Below, piece by piece: positions 18,836 to 28,534 of a stretch of DNA of 64,000 nucleotides. Origin of the DNA: Lederbergia graminis. Its GTDB lineage: Bacteria > Bacillota > Bacilli > Bacillales > Bacillaceae_C. Within the stretch, counting starts at the first letter, position 1; each line of letters starts with the position of its first letter. The position numbers and the translations under genes were made by a program. The notes under the pieces were generated by a model. That model searched no databases, was not told the origin of the DNA, and saw only the letters and a program-made list of their open reading frames with translations. Where the stretch lies: contig NZ_JBHSMC010000011.1 in NCBI RefSeq assembly GCF_042655485.1, forward strand, positions 1-64,000, written 5' to 3'.

Positions 18836-20830
18836 TCATACATATTGTAAAAACCAATCCCGAATATACTCTAACCGTTTAATTCGTAATGTTGGTTTAC
18901 CACTTCTTGATAACTCATGGTTAGATTCAGGGAAACGAATAAACTTGGTTGTTTTTTTCCGTTGCTTTAAGGCAATAAACAATTGTTCCGCTTGTTCAAT
19001 CGGACAACGAAAATCTTTCTCACCATGCAATATGAGGAGAGGAGTTTCTACTTTATCAACATATTTCAACGGGGAGTGGTTCCATAGTTTTTCAATATCT
19101 CCTAAATCAGCACCTATTTGCCAATCTGTAAAGTAATATCCTATATCACTTACCCCAGAAAAGCTGATCCAATTTGAAATAGAACGCTGAGTTACAGCTG
19201 CTTTAAAACGATTTGTTTGACCAACAATCCAATTCGTCATAAATCCTCCGTAACTCCCTCCTGTTACCCCAAGACGATTGTGGTCGATGAAATCAAAATT
19301 GGCTAAAACACTATCAACTGCTGCCATTAAATCCAGATAATCATTCCCACCATAATCACCGCGAACTGCATTTACAAACTGTTGACCATATCCATGACTT
19401 CCTCTTGGATTTACATACAAAACGGCAAACCCTTGAGCTGCCAGCACTTGAAATTCATGAAAATATGTATTAGCATACATAGCATGTGGACCACCATGAA
19501 TCTCTAATATTAAAGGATATTTCTTTCCTTCTTCGAAATTAATTGGCTTCATGAACCAACCATCTACTTTCCAGTCTTCTGCCCCTTTTACTTCAATCGC
19601 TTCCGGCATTGCCAGTTGGCGAGTTTGCAGAAATTTCTCATTCACATATGTTAAACGTTCTTTTTTTCCAGTTGATAAATGAATTAAATACAAATCACCT
19701 GGTTCAGTTGGAGTACTTATTGCAACTACAGCTCTGTCATTTTTGGAATCTAAAGAGAAGCCGTAAACATATTGAGCATCATTTATTGCAGGATATATTT
19801 CCCCGGCAACATTTCCATAGTAAATTTCAGTATTTCCATGATCACTTACTTGAAAATAAAAACTTTGACTATCTTCTAGCCATTGAATAGAGGGTGCTTT
19901 TGTTCCCTGTAAGAAATCACCTACAACATAATCGCCAATTGGTGCGTCAAATTCATTTGTCATACATGTTAATATTTCGAGATGTAAATCATAAATGTAT
20001 AACTTTGCATGCGTTGCATTTCTAAATTCTCTTTCACTTCCAATAAAACTAATATATTGACTATTTGGAGACCAAGTTGGTTGATTATACGCTCCATTTC
20101 CCTCAGTCAAATTTCGTTTTTCTTTCGTTTTTAGATTTAGCAAGTAAATATCACTAATGAAAGAAAAATCTTTGTCTTCTGTTTTATCAGCCGAATAGGC
20201 AATGTATTTACCATCTGGAGACCATGAACCTAATTGAAAGTGATGTTTTCCTTCTGTTATCTGTTCTAACGTCTCTGTTCTTAGATCTATCATTCCTATT
20301 TGTGTAAACTGATGTATGTCCAAAAATCCACTAGCATCTGTCTTATACTTCATGATATCTACTTCTAATGGAGTTATTTCTTGCTCTTTTTCCTTCTTTT
20401 CAGCGATATCATGTATCGTTTCATCTTTGCCAACTTTAACCGAAAAAACAATTTTATTACCACATGGAGACCAAACAGGATTGGATATACCATGCTTGCA
20501 ATTTGTTAATTGTTTTGCTTCTCCACCTGTTTTCGATAATACATAAAGTTGTGGCTTCCCTGTTCTAGTAGATACGAATGCAATTTTACTTCCGTCTGGG
20601 GACCATGTTGGAGAACTAGTTTTTCCCTTTCCAAACGTCCATTGAATTGGTTGTTTCTCTTGAAGATGTATGTAATACATATTCGAAACATAATCGTTTT
20701 CCTTTTTGTCGATATGGGTTTGTATATAGACTAATTCCAAACCATTAGGTGATAGCTGTGGATCTACTATCGATTTTAAATCATATAAATCTTCTGGTTG
20801 TATTCCTTGTGTTATTGTCATGTTGTTCAT
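18836..20830 (-). CDS. S9 family (prolyl oligopeptidase/acylaminoacyl) peptidase, YuxL-like
   Basis: 664 residues. N-terminal beta-propeller with repeated WSPDG-type blades (WSPDGSKIAF, WSPCGNKIVF, WSPDGKYIAY, WSPNSQYISF), then an alpha/beta hydrolase domain. The catalytic triad is visible: Ser in GGSYGGF near residue 526, Asp in HGEKDFRCP near 603, His in ESNHELS near 635. No signal peptide, so it is a cytosolic oligopeptidase or acylaminoacyl peptidase. It stands alone between a repeat block and yhjD. Two ATGs three codons apart share one ribosome site. Confidence 0.9.
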   Translation of the reverse strand: MNNMTITQGIQPEDLYDLKSIVDPQLSPNGLELVYIQTHIDKKENDYVSNMYYIHLQEKQPIQWTFGKGKTSSPTWSPDGSKIAFVSTRTGKPQLYVLSKTGGEAKQLTNCKHGISNPVWSPCGNKIVFSVKVGKDETIHDIAEKKEKEQEITPLEVDIMKYKTDASGFLDIHQFTQIGMIDLRTETLEQITEGKHHFQLGSWSPDGKYIAYSADKTEDKDFSFISDIYLLNLKTKEKRNLTEGNGAYNQPTWSPNSQYISFIGSEREFRNATHAKLYIYDLHLEILTCMTNEFDAPIGDYVVGDFLQGTKAPSIQWLEDSQSFYFQVSDHGNTEIYYGNVAGEIYPAINDAQYVYGFSLDSKNDRAVVAISTPTEPGDLYLIHLSTGKKERLTYVNEKFLQTRQLAMPEAIEVKGAEDWKVDGWFMKPINFEEGKKYPLILEIHGGPHAMYANTYFHEFQVLAAQGFAVLYVNPRGSHGYGQQFVNAVRGDYGGNDYLDLMAAVDSVLANFDFIDHNRLGVTGGSYGGFMTNWIVGQTNRFKAAVTQRSISNWISFSGVSDIGYYFTDWQIGADLGDIEKLWNHSPLKYVDKVETPLLILHGEKDFRCPIEQAEQLFIALKQRKKTTKFIRFPESNHELSRSGKPTLRIKRLEYIRDWFLQYV

Positions 20831-21013
20831 CCTTTCTCCCTTACTAGTATATAGTATCCCATTTATCTAATCGCTTATTTTGCTTTTAAATCACACGAAA
20901 AATGTCATTATTTGTTGCTTGCAAATCACATATTTTATGGGTAAAATAGTACAGAACAAACGTTCTTGTTTATCTTCAGGTACCTTAGGAATTTCTTGTA
21001 AGGAGGGCTATTT

Positions 21014-21442
21014 ATGACGAGGATTTCAACTTATGATCGAGACATCATTGAGCAAGCAATATACTTACCTATGCTAATTACCGTACTAAATCGTGACTTA
21101 TCCGTAATCGAAAACAGTTCTTTGAAACTAAAAAAACCTTACCAAGAATTAATTATAGCAACGATAAAGACGGTTCAAAAAGAGCTTGCGGTAGTAAAAC
21201 GGTACATGCAAAAAAATAATATTAAAGTCCAACGTCTTAAGTCAGATGATGCTTTTACAATGTATTTATTTCTTTATAAGGGGTATGAAGAACAACATAA
21301 TTACTTCAATCCACGCTTACGTAATAGAGTCGAGGAACTTATGCTTTATTATTTTAATAGACAACAAAATCCAGAAACAAACACTCCGTTCCCTATTCAG
21401 CAACCTACTCTAAAAGAATTGAATCAGTTAAGACAGCACTAA
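21014..21442 (+). CDS. yhjD: YhjD-like conserved protein
   Basis: 142 residues, helical and soluble, beginning MTRISTYDRDIIEQAIYLPM. I recognise it as YhjD of Bacillus from its N-terminal pattern and its position near addB/comK; function unknown. ATG with GGAGGG about 8 nt upstream. It converges on comK and shares a hairpin terminator with it. Confidence 0.7.
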   Translation: MTRISTYDRDIIEQAIYLPMLITVLNRDLSVIENSSLKLKKPYQELIIATIKTVQKELAVVKRYMQKNNIKVQRLKSDDAFTMYLFLYKGYEEQHNYFNPRLRNRVEELMLYYFNRQQNPETNTPFPIQQPTLKELNQLRQH

Positions 21443-21450
21443 AAAATGAA

Positions 21451-21481
21451 AAAGGAAGCGTGAAAAACACGCTCCCATTTT
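21451..21481. terminator. Bidirectional terminator, yhjD and comK
   Basis: Stem GGA(A)GCGTG/CACGCTCC with an A-rich 5' side and a T-rich 3' side. Confidence 0.75.
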
Positions 21482-22052
21482 AGTTATTTGTATCATAGGT
21501 TTCATTATATTCAGATGCTTCTAAGTAAAGTAGCCTTGTCTTTGGATTACTTAAATATGACACCATCCTCTGCTTGTTTCGCTCGTATTTCACGCGAAGT
21601 TCGGCTGCACGTGAAATTTGACTTTTAAAAACATAATTTGAAACAGGAACCTCCATCGTTTCTTTATTTTGAAATTCAACAAGAGTCGTGCTCTTATCTT
21701 GTTTCCAATAATGTTCCACTTGGTCTGCAACAATCCATATACAATCTTGGTGAAAGGGAGATTTTGTTGGAAAGATATAAATAGAAGTGTGAGGATCAAG
21801 GAGGATTGGGGGCTTATGAGTGACATTAATCAATGCTTTTGTACCATTCCGACGACCATTAAAATCTGTGCCATTATAACTACAGCATCTATTAATAATT
21901 TTTATCGGTGACTCGGGAGTTAGCACATAACAATCATCTTCCACTACCCTTGTCCATAACTCGTTCTCCCTTATGTAAGGTATTAACATGTACGTGCTCG
22001 GGTTAATTTCATATTCTTCCACAAGGTATTTCTTTCTAACTTTCAAATCCAT
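21480..22052 (-). CDS. comK: Competence transcription factor ComK
   Basis: 190 residues, about the 192 of B. subtilis ComK. Diagnostic blocks are IKIINRCCSYNGTDFNGRR, NVTHKPPILLDP, IYIFPTKSP and NKETMEVPVS. ComK binds AT-rich K-boxes and switches on DNA uptake and recombination genes; the neighbouring addAB would process the incoming DNA. The ATG is only 2-3 nt from GGAG, so the TTG two codons later may be used. A -10-like TATAGT lies upstream at about 22083-22088. I saw no clean AAAAN5TTTT K-box in the upstream gap. Confidence 0.9.
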   Translation of the reverse strand: MDLKVRKKYLVEEYEINPSTYMLIPYIRENELWTRVVEDDCYVLTPESPIKIINRCCSYNGTDFNGRRNGTKALINVTHKPPILLDPHTSIYIFPTKSPFHQDCIWIVADQVEHYWKQDKSTTLVEFQNKETMEVPVSNYVFKSQISRAAELRVKYERNKQRMVSYLSNPKTRLLYLEASEYNETYDTNN

Positions 22053-22248
22053 TTCTCCTTCCTAAAAACATAGTACATTTCAACTATACCACAAGACACA
22101 GAATAAATCATTGTTTTTTCGTAAAAATTTGAATAATTAAAATGTAAGAGCTTTCTTTTTGTTTGCAGGTCAGAAAATTGACACTCTTCTGTTGATATTT
22201 CTGCTGATTTTTTGTATAATTAAAAAAAGGTTTCAGAGGTGATCATCG

Positions 22249-22476
22249 ATGGAAAAGAAGAAGTCTTATCAGGAACTACTGAAAGAGTATACGATGACAC
22301 AGCAAAAAAATGAAACAAAAGCGATGGAATGGTATGTCGATTTTTTCTTGAACGGTTTATTACAACAAAGAAAAGAAAAACAACTCCGAGACGACATTGA
22401 CCAGGCGCTGGATGAGAAAGATAAAGAAAGTTTTACAAGGTTAACGAATGAGCTTAAACGGTTACTAGGACGCTAA
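22249..22476 (+). CDS. yhzC: IDEAL-domain protein (YhzC-like)
   Basis: 75 residues. The C-terminal IDEAL motif is clear: RDDIDQALDEKDKESFTRL. Such small proteins are found near comK in bacilli, and the IDEAL domain is thought to mediate protein binding; partner unknown. ATG with GAGGTG upstream, divergent from comK. Confidence 0.8.
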   Translation: MEKKKSYQELLKEYTMTQQKNETKAMEWYVDFFLNGLLQQRKEKQLRDDIDQALDEKDKESFTRLTNELKRLLGR

Positions 22477-22480
22477 AATG

Positions 22481-22517
22481 AAAAAATCCCCTGTTTCCAT
22501 TTGAAGGGGATTTTTTC
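22481..22517 (+). terminator. Terminator after the IDEAL gene
   Basis: AAAAAATCCCCT pairs with GGGGATTTTTT, T run on both strands. Confidence 0.85.
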
Positions 22518-22553
22518 ATGTCTGTTTGTAACAATTATGATGCAGACTATCAC

Positions 22554-23831
22554 TTATTCTCCATTATCCTCTTGTTTTAATTCATATTCCTCAATTAATT
22601 TAATTCGCTCCAGCATTGTTGGATGTCCATACCTAAATATCTTCACTAAATATGGAGGGTTTATTTGACTAAGCCCAGCCTTTGTTAAACTTTGAAAAGT
22701 CTGAACTCCAGCATCCTTATTTTGCGTCATTTCAATTGCATACGTATCAGCACGTACTTCTTGGTAACGCGATACCCAGTTCGTTAGCGGACTTACACTA
22801 AACAACAAAATGGAAGTAATTAGTAAGAAAACGGGTAATGAACTGATATTCGTCATTTTTTCTACTTTCCACGTTTGACCTCGCCTTGTAATCCAACGCT
22901 CCATTATTTTAGCAGTGATATATAGGCCGATTAAAGTTAAAAGTAAGTAGCCAGCTATTCCAATATAAATATGCTTTTCTACATAGTGTGCCATTTCGTG
23001 CGCCATGATAAATAATATTTCATCATCACTTAAGCGTTCCAGTGTCGTATCCCACAGTACAATTCGCGAATTGGAACCGACTCCTGTCACATATGCATTC
23101 ATCGAATTTGTTTTACTAGACATATCTACTTCGTATACATGATCCGCTGGAATATTGGCTTTATCAGCAAACTCTAAGATTTTTGCTTCTAATTGCTTAT
23201 CTTGCAATGGAGTAAATTCATTGTATAACGGGTCAATCAATACCGGTTGAATAAACATCATGAAGATGGAAAATGGGACAGATAAAATCCAGGCACCAAG
23301 CCACCATCGTTTTTTAAACTTCCTAATTAATGCATACAATACAGTAATGACAATGAACGAAATAGCAAATTCTATCCAGAAATCAATTAATTTATCCTTC
23401 ATCCATAATGAAAATGTTTGTGTCGAGATATTGTAGGACTTCGACATCATAAAGGAAAGATAGCTTAGTGGGAACATGACTAAAAACGAAGCTAAAGATA
23501 ACCAGAATAAATAAATGGCGGTAGTAACAATTGAAATTTTTGTGGTTTTTTTAGCCCAGTCTTCAAACTTAGCAGATATACCAAAAATTAAGATTAAGTA
23601 GTAGAATAACCATTCATATGGTGTTGCAAGAAAAAATAATAAGTTACGAAATTTGGAGTATTCTTCACTCAACATGATCTCTTTAGCATCTAGAAATGTT
23701 GTTGGATCAGCACTCGTTCCTTTTAATGCATCTGGAATGGAACTATCAGCAAGAAAATATAAATACGCATACATGAAAACACCAAATAATACATAGGCAA
23801 TGATCGCCCTAAGAGCCCACTTTTTTATCAA
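22554..23831 (-). CDS. yhfN: M48 (Ste24/CAAX prenyl protease type) metalloprotease YhfN
   Basis: 425 residues, N-terminal and central membrane helices, and the zinc motif HEMAHYVEKH followed by a downstream EVRADTYA segment supplying the third ligand (Glu). This is an integral-membrane M48A protease with its active site probably facing the cytosol or the membrane; substrates unknown in bacilli. TTG start with GGAGGGG 8 nt upstream. Confidence 0.9.
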   Translation of the reverse strand: MIKKWALRAIIAYVLFGVFMYAYLYFLADSSIPDALKGTSADPTTFLDAKEIMLSEEYSKFRNLLFFLATPYEWLFYYLILIFGISAKFEDWAKKTTKISIVTTAIYLFWLSLASFLVMFPLSYLSFMMSKSYNISTQTFSLWMKDKLIDFWIEFAISFIVITVLYALIRKFKKRWWLGAWILSVPFSIFMMFIQPVLIDPLYNEFTPLQDKQLEAKILEFADKANIPADHVYEVDMSSKTNSMNAYVTGVGSNSRIVLWDTTLERLSDDEILFIMAHEMAHYVEKHIYIGIAGYLLLTLIGLYITAKIMERWITRRGQTWKVEKMTNISSLPVFLLITSILLFSVSPLTNWVSRYQEVRADTYAIEMTQNKDAGVQTFQSLTKAGLSQINPPYLVKIFRYGHPTMLERIKLIEEYELKQEDNGE

Positions 23832-23903
23832 TCACCCATCCCCTCCTTGTCCACCTTATATTATATGTAGAAAAAAAATACGGAAATAGAACAAAGAGCC
23901 TCA

Positions 23904-23943
23904 ATAAAAATCACGATTAATGAGTATTAATCGTGATTTTTAT
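23904..23943. terminator. Terminator between pcp and yhfN
   Basis: ATAAAAATCACGATTAAT pairs with ATTAATCGTGATTTTTAT, an almost perfect palindrome downstream of pcp. Confidence 0.85.
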
Positions 23944-23951
23944 GAAGTTGG

Positions 23952-24557
23952 TTATTCTGATAATGTTTTCACGCATAACGTGACTGCTCGCTTTAAATCT
24001 TCATGTGACCAACTAGGAACTTTCCCATGCTCAATTGCGAGTGCATGGGATGCAGGGATATGGATAAAACCTGCTGGTATTGTTAGTTTATTCGTTGCGG
24101 CATAATGTAAGGCGGTATACATAACATGATTGCACAAGTAGGTACCTGCAGTATTAGAAATTTCAGCAGGTAATCCAGCGGAAATCAACGAATCGACCAT
24201 TTTTCGTATAGGTAGGGTAGACATATAAGCAGCCTCTCCATTTGCCTCAATCGGCTCATCCATTCGAATATTCCCTTTGTTATCCTTTTCCCCATCATTA
24301 ATATTAATTGCTATTCTTTCAGGAGTTACTTTAAACCTTCCCCCAGCAAGTCCAAGTGAAATAATAGCATCAGGTTTTACTTCCGTTATTAGTTCAAGCA
24401 ATTCTACTCCTGCCTTTTCAAAATCAACGGGAAGCACTTTAGAGTAAATTTTATAATCCCCGATTACTATACCATCTAACTCTTTTACAATTTGCTCTGT
24501 TGGATTAATAGAGAATGTAAGAAATGGTTCGAACCCTGTTAGCAGTAATGTTTTCAT
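23952..24557 (-). CDS. pcp: Pyrrolidone-carboxylate peptidase
   Basis: 201 residues, family C15. It removes N-terminal pyroglutamate from peptides in the cytosol. Conserved GFEPFLTFSINPTE, the catalytic Glu in TPERIAININD, the Cys in AGTYLCNHVMYTALH, and the His in GFIHIPASH. ATG with AGGAGTG upstream. Confidence 0.95.
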   Translation of the reverse strand: MKTLLLTGFEPFLTFSINPTEQIVKELDGIVIGDYKIYSKVLPVDFEKAGVELLELITEVKPDAIISLGLAGGRFKVTPERIAININDGEKDNKGNIRMDEPIEANGEAAYMSTLPIRKMVDSLISAGLPAEISNTAGTYLCNHVMYTALHYAATNKLTIPAGFIHIPASHALAIEHGKVPSWSHEDLKRAVTLCVKTLSE

Positions 24558-24597
24558 TTAGTTTCACTCCTACTTGATTTCAATCAGTTATAAGAGA

Positions 24598-24631
24598 AAA
24601 AGATGGAGTGTTGTTTGCTACTCCATCTTTC
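24598..24631 (-). terminator. Terminator of lplJ
   Basis: AAAGATGGAGTAG pairs with CTCCATCTTTTT across the loop, T run on the minus strand. Confidence 0.8.
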
Positions 24632-24638
24632 TCATACA

Positions 24639-25628
24639 CTAATAAATCAATTCAATAATTTCATCCTTCGTTACATTTCCAAAGTAGTGTTGAATGTTGA
24701 CATCTTCTAAAGCTTTTGCAATTGCAGATCTTTCATATTGAACACCTGTCAACTTATTTTCAATTTCATCGATATCCCCTACCCCGAAGAAATCACCGAA
24801 GATTTTACAGTTCGTTATGATACCTTTATTCACATCCAGACGGAATTCAATTTGACCAACAGGGAAGCGATGAGAAAATTGCAAGTTAAATTTAGGTGAT
24901 TTCCCATAATTCCAATCCCAATTTTGATAGCGTTCTTTAGAAATTTCGTGGATTTTCTCCCAATCCTTTTCGGTTAATTTATATTCCGGAATCGGATCTA
25001 CACCCTCAAAAATGTTGCGCAACAATAATTGACGAAATTCTTCTACCGTCATTTTCTCATCCATAAACTCAGAAATATTGGCTACACGGCTACGAATTGA
25101 CTTGATTCCTTTTGAAGCAATTTTATCTTTACGAACTTTTAATGCAGACACAACATTTTCAATTTCAGAATCAAACATCAATGTACCATGACTAAACATT
25201 CTACCTCTAGTTGAAAACTGTGCATTACCAGATATTTTCCGCTCCCCAACTAGAATGTCATTTCGACCTTTCATTTCTGCATCTACACCAATATTTTTCA
25301 AAGCATTGACTACAGGTTGAGTGAATTTTTTAAAATTCAAGAAGCTGTCGCCATCATCCTTTGTAATAAAACTAAAATTCAAGTTTCCTAAATCGTGATA
25401 TACAGCACCACCACCGGACAATCGACGTACAACATGTATTCCATTCTTCTCTACATAATCAGTATTAATTTCTTCAATTGTGTTTTGGTTTTTTCCAATA
25501 ATAATAGAAGGCTCATTTATATAAAATAATAAGTAGGATTCGTTAATATCCAAATGTTTAAGTGCATATTCTTCTATAGCTAAATTAATACGTGGATCTG
25601 TAATACCTTGATTATCGATAAATAACAT
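24639..25628 (-). CDS. lplJ: Lipoate-protein ligase
   Basis: 329 residues. N-terminal BPL/LPL catalytic domain with NLAIEEYAL, RRLSGGGAVYHDLGN and the lysine motif KISGNAQ, plus the C-terminal accessory domain. It activates free lipoate with ATP and attaches it to E2/GcvH proteins, as LplJ of B. subtilis does. ATG with GGAGGAAC upstream; yhfI lies 19 bp upstream on the same strand, so probably one operon. Confidence 0.93.
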   Translation of the reverse strand: MLFIDNQGITDPRINLAIEEYALKHLDINESYLLFYINEPSIIIGKNQNTIEEINTDYVEKNGIHVVRRLSGGGAVYHDLGNLNFSFITKDDGDSFLNFKKFTQPVVNALKNIGVDAEMKGRNDILVGERKISGNAQFSTRGRMFSHGTLMFDSEIENVVSALKVRKDKIASKGIKSIRSRVANISEFMDEKMTVEEFRQLLLRNIFEGVDPIPEYKLTEKDWEKIHEISKERYQNWDWNYGKSPKFNLQFSHRFPVGQIEFRLDVNKGIITNCKIFGDFFGVGDIDEIENKLTGVQYERSAIAKALEDVNIQHYFGNVTKDEIIELIY

Positions 25629-25647
25629 TATACTGTTCCTCCATTTT

Positions 25648-26382
25648 CTATACGACTATTTCCAACCCTTGTGAAGCAAGGATAACTTGTCTATTAAAAT
25701 TTTCTTTTGCTTCCGTAACTAATTGTTGCAGTTCACCAAAATGCGGTAAATGGGTAAGAATTAACGTCTCGACGTTAGCCTGTTTTGCTAATGAGCCAGC
25801 TTCTTCACTCGTCATATGACCAGCAGCTGCACCATCCATCCCTTTATAAAAGTTGGATTCACAAAGTAGCATATCCGCTCCCTCTGCAAACTCCACAAGT
25901 TCGTCAAAATAAGCAGTGTCTGCTGTATAGATTAACGTTTTTCCATCAACGGAAATCTTCATCGCATAACAAGCTACAGGATGTTTTGTTTCCAGTACTT
26001 CTATTTTAAATGGTCCAACTTCTATTTTTTGTTCTGGAATATAGGCAATCCCTTTTGAAATATCTTTATATGTTAAGGACTGAAAGCTGTTCACATCTTT
26101 GACATGACCATAAATGGGGAGTGTTTTCTCATAACCATTTACATATTTACTTATTAATAAGGCATGATGTAGGACACCAATATCTGCAATATGGTCTGGG
26201 TGATAATGGGATATGATCACTGCATCTAAATCATCTGGAGATATGTAGTTTTGTAACTGTGATAATACAGCACTACCACAATCAATTAATAAATGAAAAC
26301 CATTGTGTTCTAGTAAGTATCCCGAACTTGCCTCTCCTGCTTTCGGAAAGCCTCCCCAATGGCCAATGACTGTTAATTTCAC
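25648..26382 (-). CDS. yhfI: MBL-fold hydrolase YhfI (RNase Z-like)
   Basis: About 244 residues. Metallo-beta-lactamase fold with HYHPDH, later metal ligands in TKHPVACY, TADTAYFDE and LTHLPHFG. It resembles the RNase Z/arylsulfatase branch; no tRNA-binding arm is visible, so the substrate is unknown. I chose GTG at 26382, giving an N-terminus MKLTVIG as in the family; a GTG three codons earlier is also open. Confidence 0.85.
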   Translation of the reverse strand: MKLTVIGHWGGFPKAGEASSGYLLEHNGFHLLIDCGSAVLSQLQNYISPDDLDAVIISHYHPDHIADIGVLHHALLISKYVNGYEKTLPIYGHVKDVNSFQSLTYKDISKGIAYIPEQKIEVGPFKIEVLETKHPVACYAMKISVDGKTLIYTADTAYFDELVEFAEGADMLLCESNFYKGMDGAAAGHMTSEEAGSLAKQANVETLILTHLPHFGELQQLVTEAKENFNRQVILASQGLEIVV

Positions 26383-26542
26383 TTGCAACACTTCGCTTTC
26401 TACAAGAGTTTTCCTCCACCATTACTATACTGTATTTTACCCATTTTTTCATGTTTGAAGAAATTAGTATTGACAGCCACACTACTGTTATAATACAATT
26501 TAAACAACAAATACCAGTACTATAACAAAAGGAGTGTGGAAA

Positions 26543-26668
26543 TTGGTACAGAACATCATTGAATTCTTTAAAAATCTGCCTCCAAAAAAATGTGCAGAAT
26601 GCGGTAAACAGATTGAAGAACAGCATGAATGTTACGAAACAAAATGTCCGCAATGCAATAAATTATAA
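26543..26668 (+). CDS. yhfH: YhfH small zinc-ribbon protein
   Basis: 41 residues, TTG start with AAAAGGAG 8 nt upstream. Two CxxC pairs (KCAECGK and KCPQCNKL) form a zinc ribbon, as in the YhfH family. Function unknown. It is divergent from yhfI and has its own terminator. Confidence 0.85.
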   Translation: MVQNIIEFFKNLPPKKCAECGKQIEEQHECYETKCPQCNKL

Positions 26669-26678
26669 TAATAGACAC

Positions 26679-26726
26679 GAGGAGCTCTAATTGGTTATTC
26701 CAATTGTAAGCCTCCTCTTTTTTTTT
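26679..26726 (+). terminator. Terminator of yhfH
   Basis: GAGGAGC..TAATTGG pairs with CCAATTGTAAGCCTCCTC, followed by ten T. Confidence 0.9.
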
Positions 26727-26888
26727 TTACATAATGATAAAAAATAATCATACATTTAATTTAGTAAGTTATTTGTGAAGTAGGTAGCGGTAATAGGTAA
26801 TTCGTTTCATTTTATCGACAAAGTATAGATGGTTGATAGGATATCTGTTACACTCTACCATTAATAGAACTATTTGGAAGGGGCGGAT

Positions 26889-27272
26889 TTGTTAGTGGAA
26901 GAAAAAAATGAAATTGTAACGGATGAAAATCAAACACCAGTGAAATCGTCAACAGGTCTTGATTTAAATGTGGCTAGTCTTTTATGTTACTTAGGGACTT
27001 TTGTTACAGGAATCATCTTTCTAGTCTTAGAAAAGAACAGTCCAGTAGTAAAATTTCATGCGATGCAATCAATCGTTACATTTTTGGGTCTTATGATTTT
27101 AGGTTATGCTTTAGACTACATCCCATTTTTAGGTTGGCTAGTTAGTTTGCTTGTATCCTTTTTAACATTTATCATGTGGATTTTCTTAATGATTAAAGCA
27201 TACAATAATGAAATGTTTAGAGTCCCATTAGCAAGTGATCTTGCAGATAATTTCTTAGGGAAAATGAAATAA
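26889..27272 (+). CDS. DUF4870 family small membrane protein
   Basis: About 127 residues. A charged N-terminus, then three hydrophobic segments with the DUF4870 pattern (NVASLLCYLGTFVTGIIFLV, EKNSPVVKFHAMQSIV, LMIKAYNNE, PLASDLADNF). Role unknown. GGAAGGGG lies upstream; TTG at 26889 and GTG at 26895 are both possible starts. Confidence 0.8.
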   Translation: MLVEEKNEIVTDENQTPVKSSTGLDLNVASLLCYLGTFVTGIIFLVLEKNSPVVKFHAMQSIVTFLGLMILGYALDYIPFLGWLVSLLVSFLTFIMWIFLMIKAYNNEMFRVPLASDLADNFLGKMK

Positions 27273-27278
27273 AAAAAT

Positions 27279-27306
27279 TCCAGTGATGTATTATCACTGG
27301 AATTAG
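27279..27306 (-). terminator. Terminator-like hairpin
   Basis: AATTCCAGTGAT pairs with ATCACTGGAATT; the T run is on the minus strand, so it may end transcripts that read on from map through the repeat. Confidence 0.6.
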
Positions 27307-27394
27307 ATTGTAGGTAAAAGGCATCGGGTACTACAACCCTGATGTCTTTTTATAATTTTTCTAGGGGAAAGTAATAAATACTGTTGATTTCCGT

Positions 27395-27515
27395 TTCAGA
27401 TGCTTGCTTTCCGGGGGGCGTTCGCCGAGCCTCCTCGTCGCTACCGCTCCTGTGGGGTCTCGTCTGTAACGCTAATCCCCCAGGAGTCAAGCATCTTCCA
27501 CTCCAATCAACTGGA
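27395..27515 (-). repeat. D-family intergenic repeat, uninterrupted
   Basis: GC-rich palindromic unit (GCTTTCCGGGG, GCCTCCTCG, GTGGGGTCTCG, CCCCCAGGAGTCAAGC), ending next to TCCAATCAAC. It sits in a 367-bp gap between the DUF4870 gene and map with no gene inside. It gives the intact form of the site where B lies in the copies at 1543 and 48553. Confidence 0.75.
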
Positions 27516-27640
27516 TTGCGTATTACTCTATACTGTTACAGCCAATATCTTTAAATATTTATTTAAGCTTCATCTTCTGGATTGTTTCTGTCCAATTTCC
27601 TGCCTCAATAGAACTCAATAATTATTCTAGTTAGAGGCAA

Positions 27641-28390
27641 TTAATCCAATGAAGTTACGAGTAATGGGCCGTCTTTTGTGACGACTACTGTGTGTTCAAT
27701 TTGTGCTACAAAGCTTTTATTTGGAGTAACAAATGTCCAGCCGTCGCCTTTTTCATACACCTCTTCATCTCCTGAGGATATAAATGGTTCAAATGCGATT
27801 ACTGTTCCTTCTTTAAGTAAGACTTTATCCCATGGATCGTAATAATTTAAGATGTGATTCGGTGCTTCATGGAGAGAGTATCCTACTCCATGGCCTGTTA
27901 AGTTTTTAATAACCGTGAAGTTATGACGTTTAGCGGTATTGTGTACAGCTTTCCCAATACCACTTTTCTTTGAGCCTACTTTTATTTTAGAAAGACCAGC
28001 TTCAAATGCTTTTTTGGCTACATCACAAAGTTCAAATAGTAATGGGTCTCCGTTCCCGACAACAAAGGATAATCCTGTATCAGCAAAAATGCCATTCTTA
28101 GAACCTGATACATCGATGTTTACTAGATCTCCTTCCTTGATCACACGATTTCCTGGAATACCATGTGCAACTTCCTCATTTACACTAATACAAGTAAAAC
28201 CAGGAAAATCATATTCACCTTTTGGTCCGGATATTGCACCATATTTATCGAACAGTTCCCCTGCGAAATCATCTAATTCTTTCGTTGTAACACCTGGTTT
28301 TGTTTTCTCTATCATTTTATCTCGAATTGTAGCAACAATTTTCCCGATTTCTTTAAGAGCAATTAACTCCTCTTCCGTTTTTACAATCAT
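27641..28390 (-). CDS. map: Methionine aminopeptidase, type I
   Basis: 249 residues. Metal ligands are in place: Asp in VNIDVSGSKNG, Asp in FADTGLSF, His in GHGVGYSLHE, Glu in AFEPFIS and Glu in QIEHTVVV. It removes the initiator Met from new proteins. At 249 residues and outside a ribosomal operon, it matches the accessory MapB/YflG form rather than the essential copy in the spc operon. ATG with AGAAGGA upstream. Confidence 0.93.
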   Translation of the reverse strand: MIVKTEEELIALKEIGKIVATIRDKMIEKTKPGVTTKELDDFAGELFDKYGAISGPKGEYDFPGFTCISVNEEVAHGIPGNRVIKEGDLVNIDVSGSKNGIFADTGLSFVVGNGDPLLFELCDVAKKAFEAGLSKIKVGSKKSGIGKAVHNTAKRHNFTVIKNLTGHGVGYSLHEAPNHILNYYDPWDKVLLKEGTVIAFEPFISSGDEEVYEKGDGWTFVTPNKSFVAQIEHTVVVTKDGPLLVTSLD

Positions 28391-28534
28391 TTTATTTCCT
28401 TCTTTCTGACAAAATTAATTAATCTTAACTAATCATAACATAATATGCATATTCAAATACTACACTATGATTAGGTTCAATATATGTGTTCATGGGTATA
28501 GAATAGCAATACATGATTAATTGGAGGCTATATT

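Noticed and set aside
22053..22248. ComK K-box autoregulation site before comK
   Set aside because: The gap is AT-rich, but I could not find a clean AAAAN5TTTT pair at the right spacing.
24520..24545. GGTTCGAACCC, like a tRNA T arm
   Set aside because: It lies within the pcp coding region (GFEPF codons) and has no acceptor or other arms.
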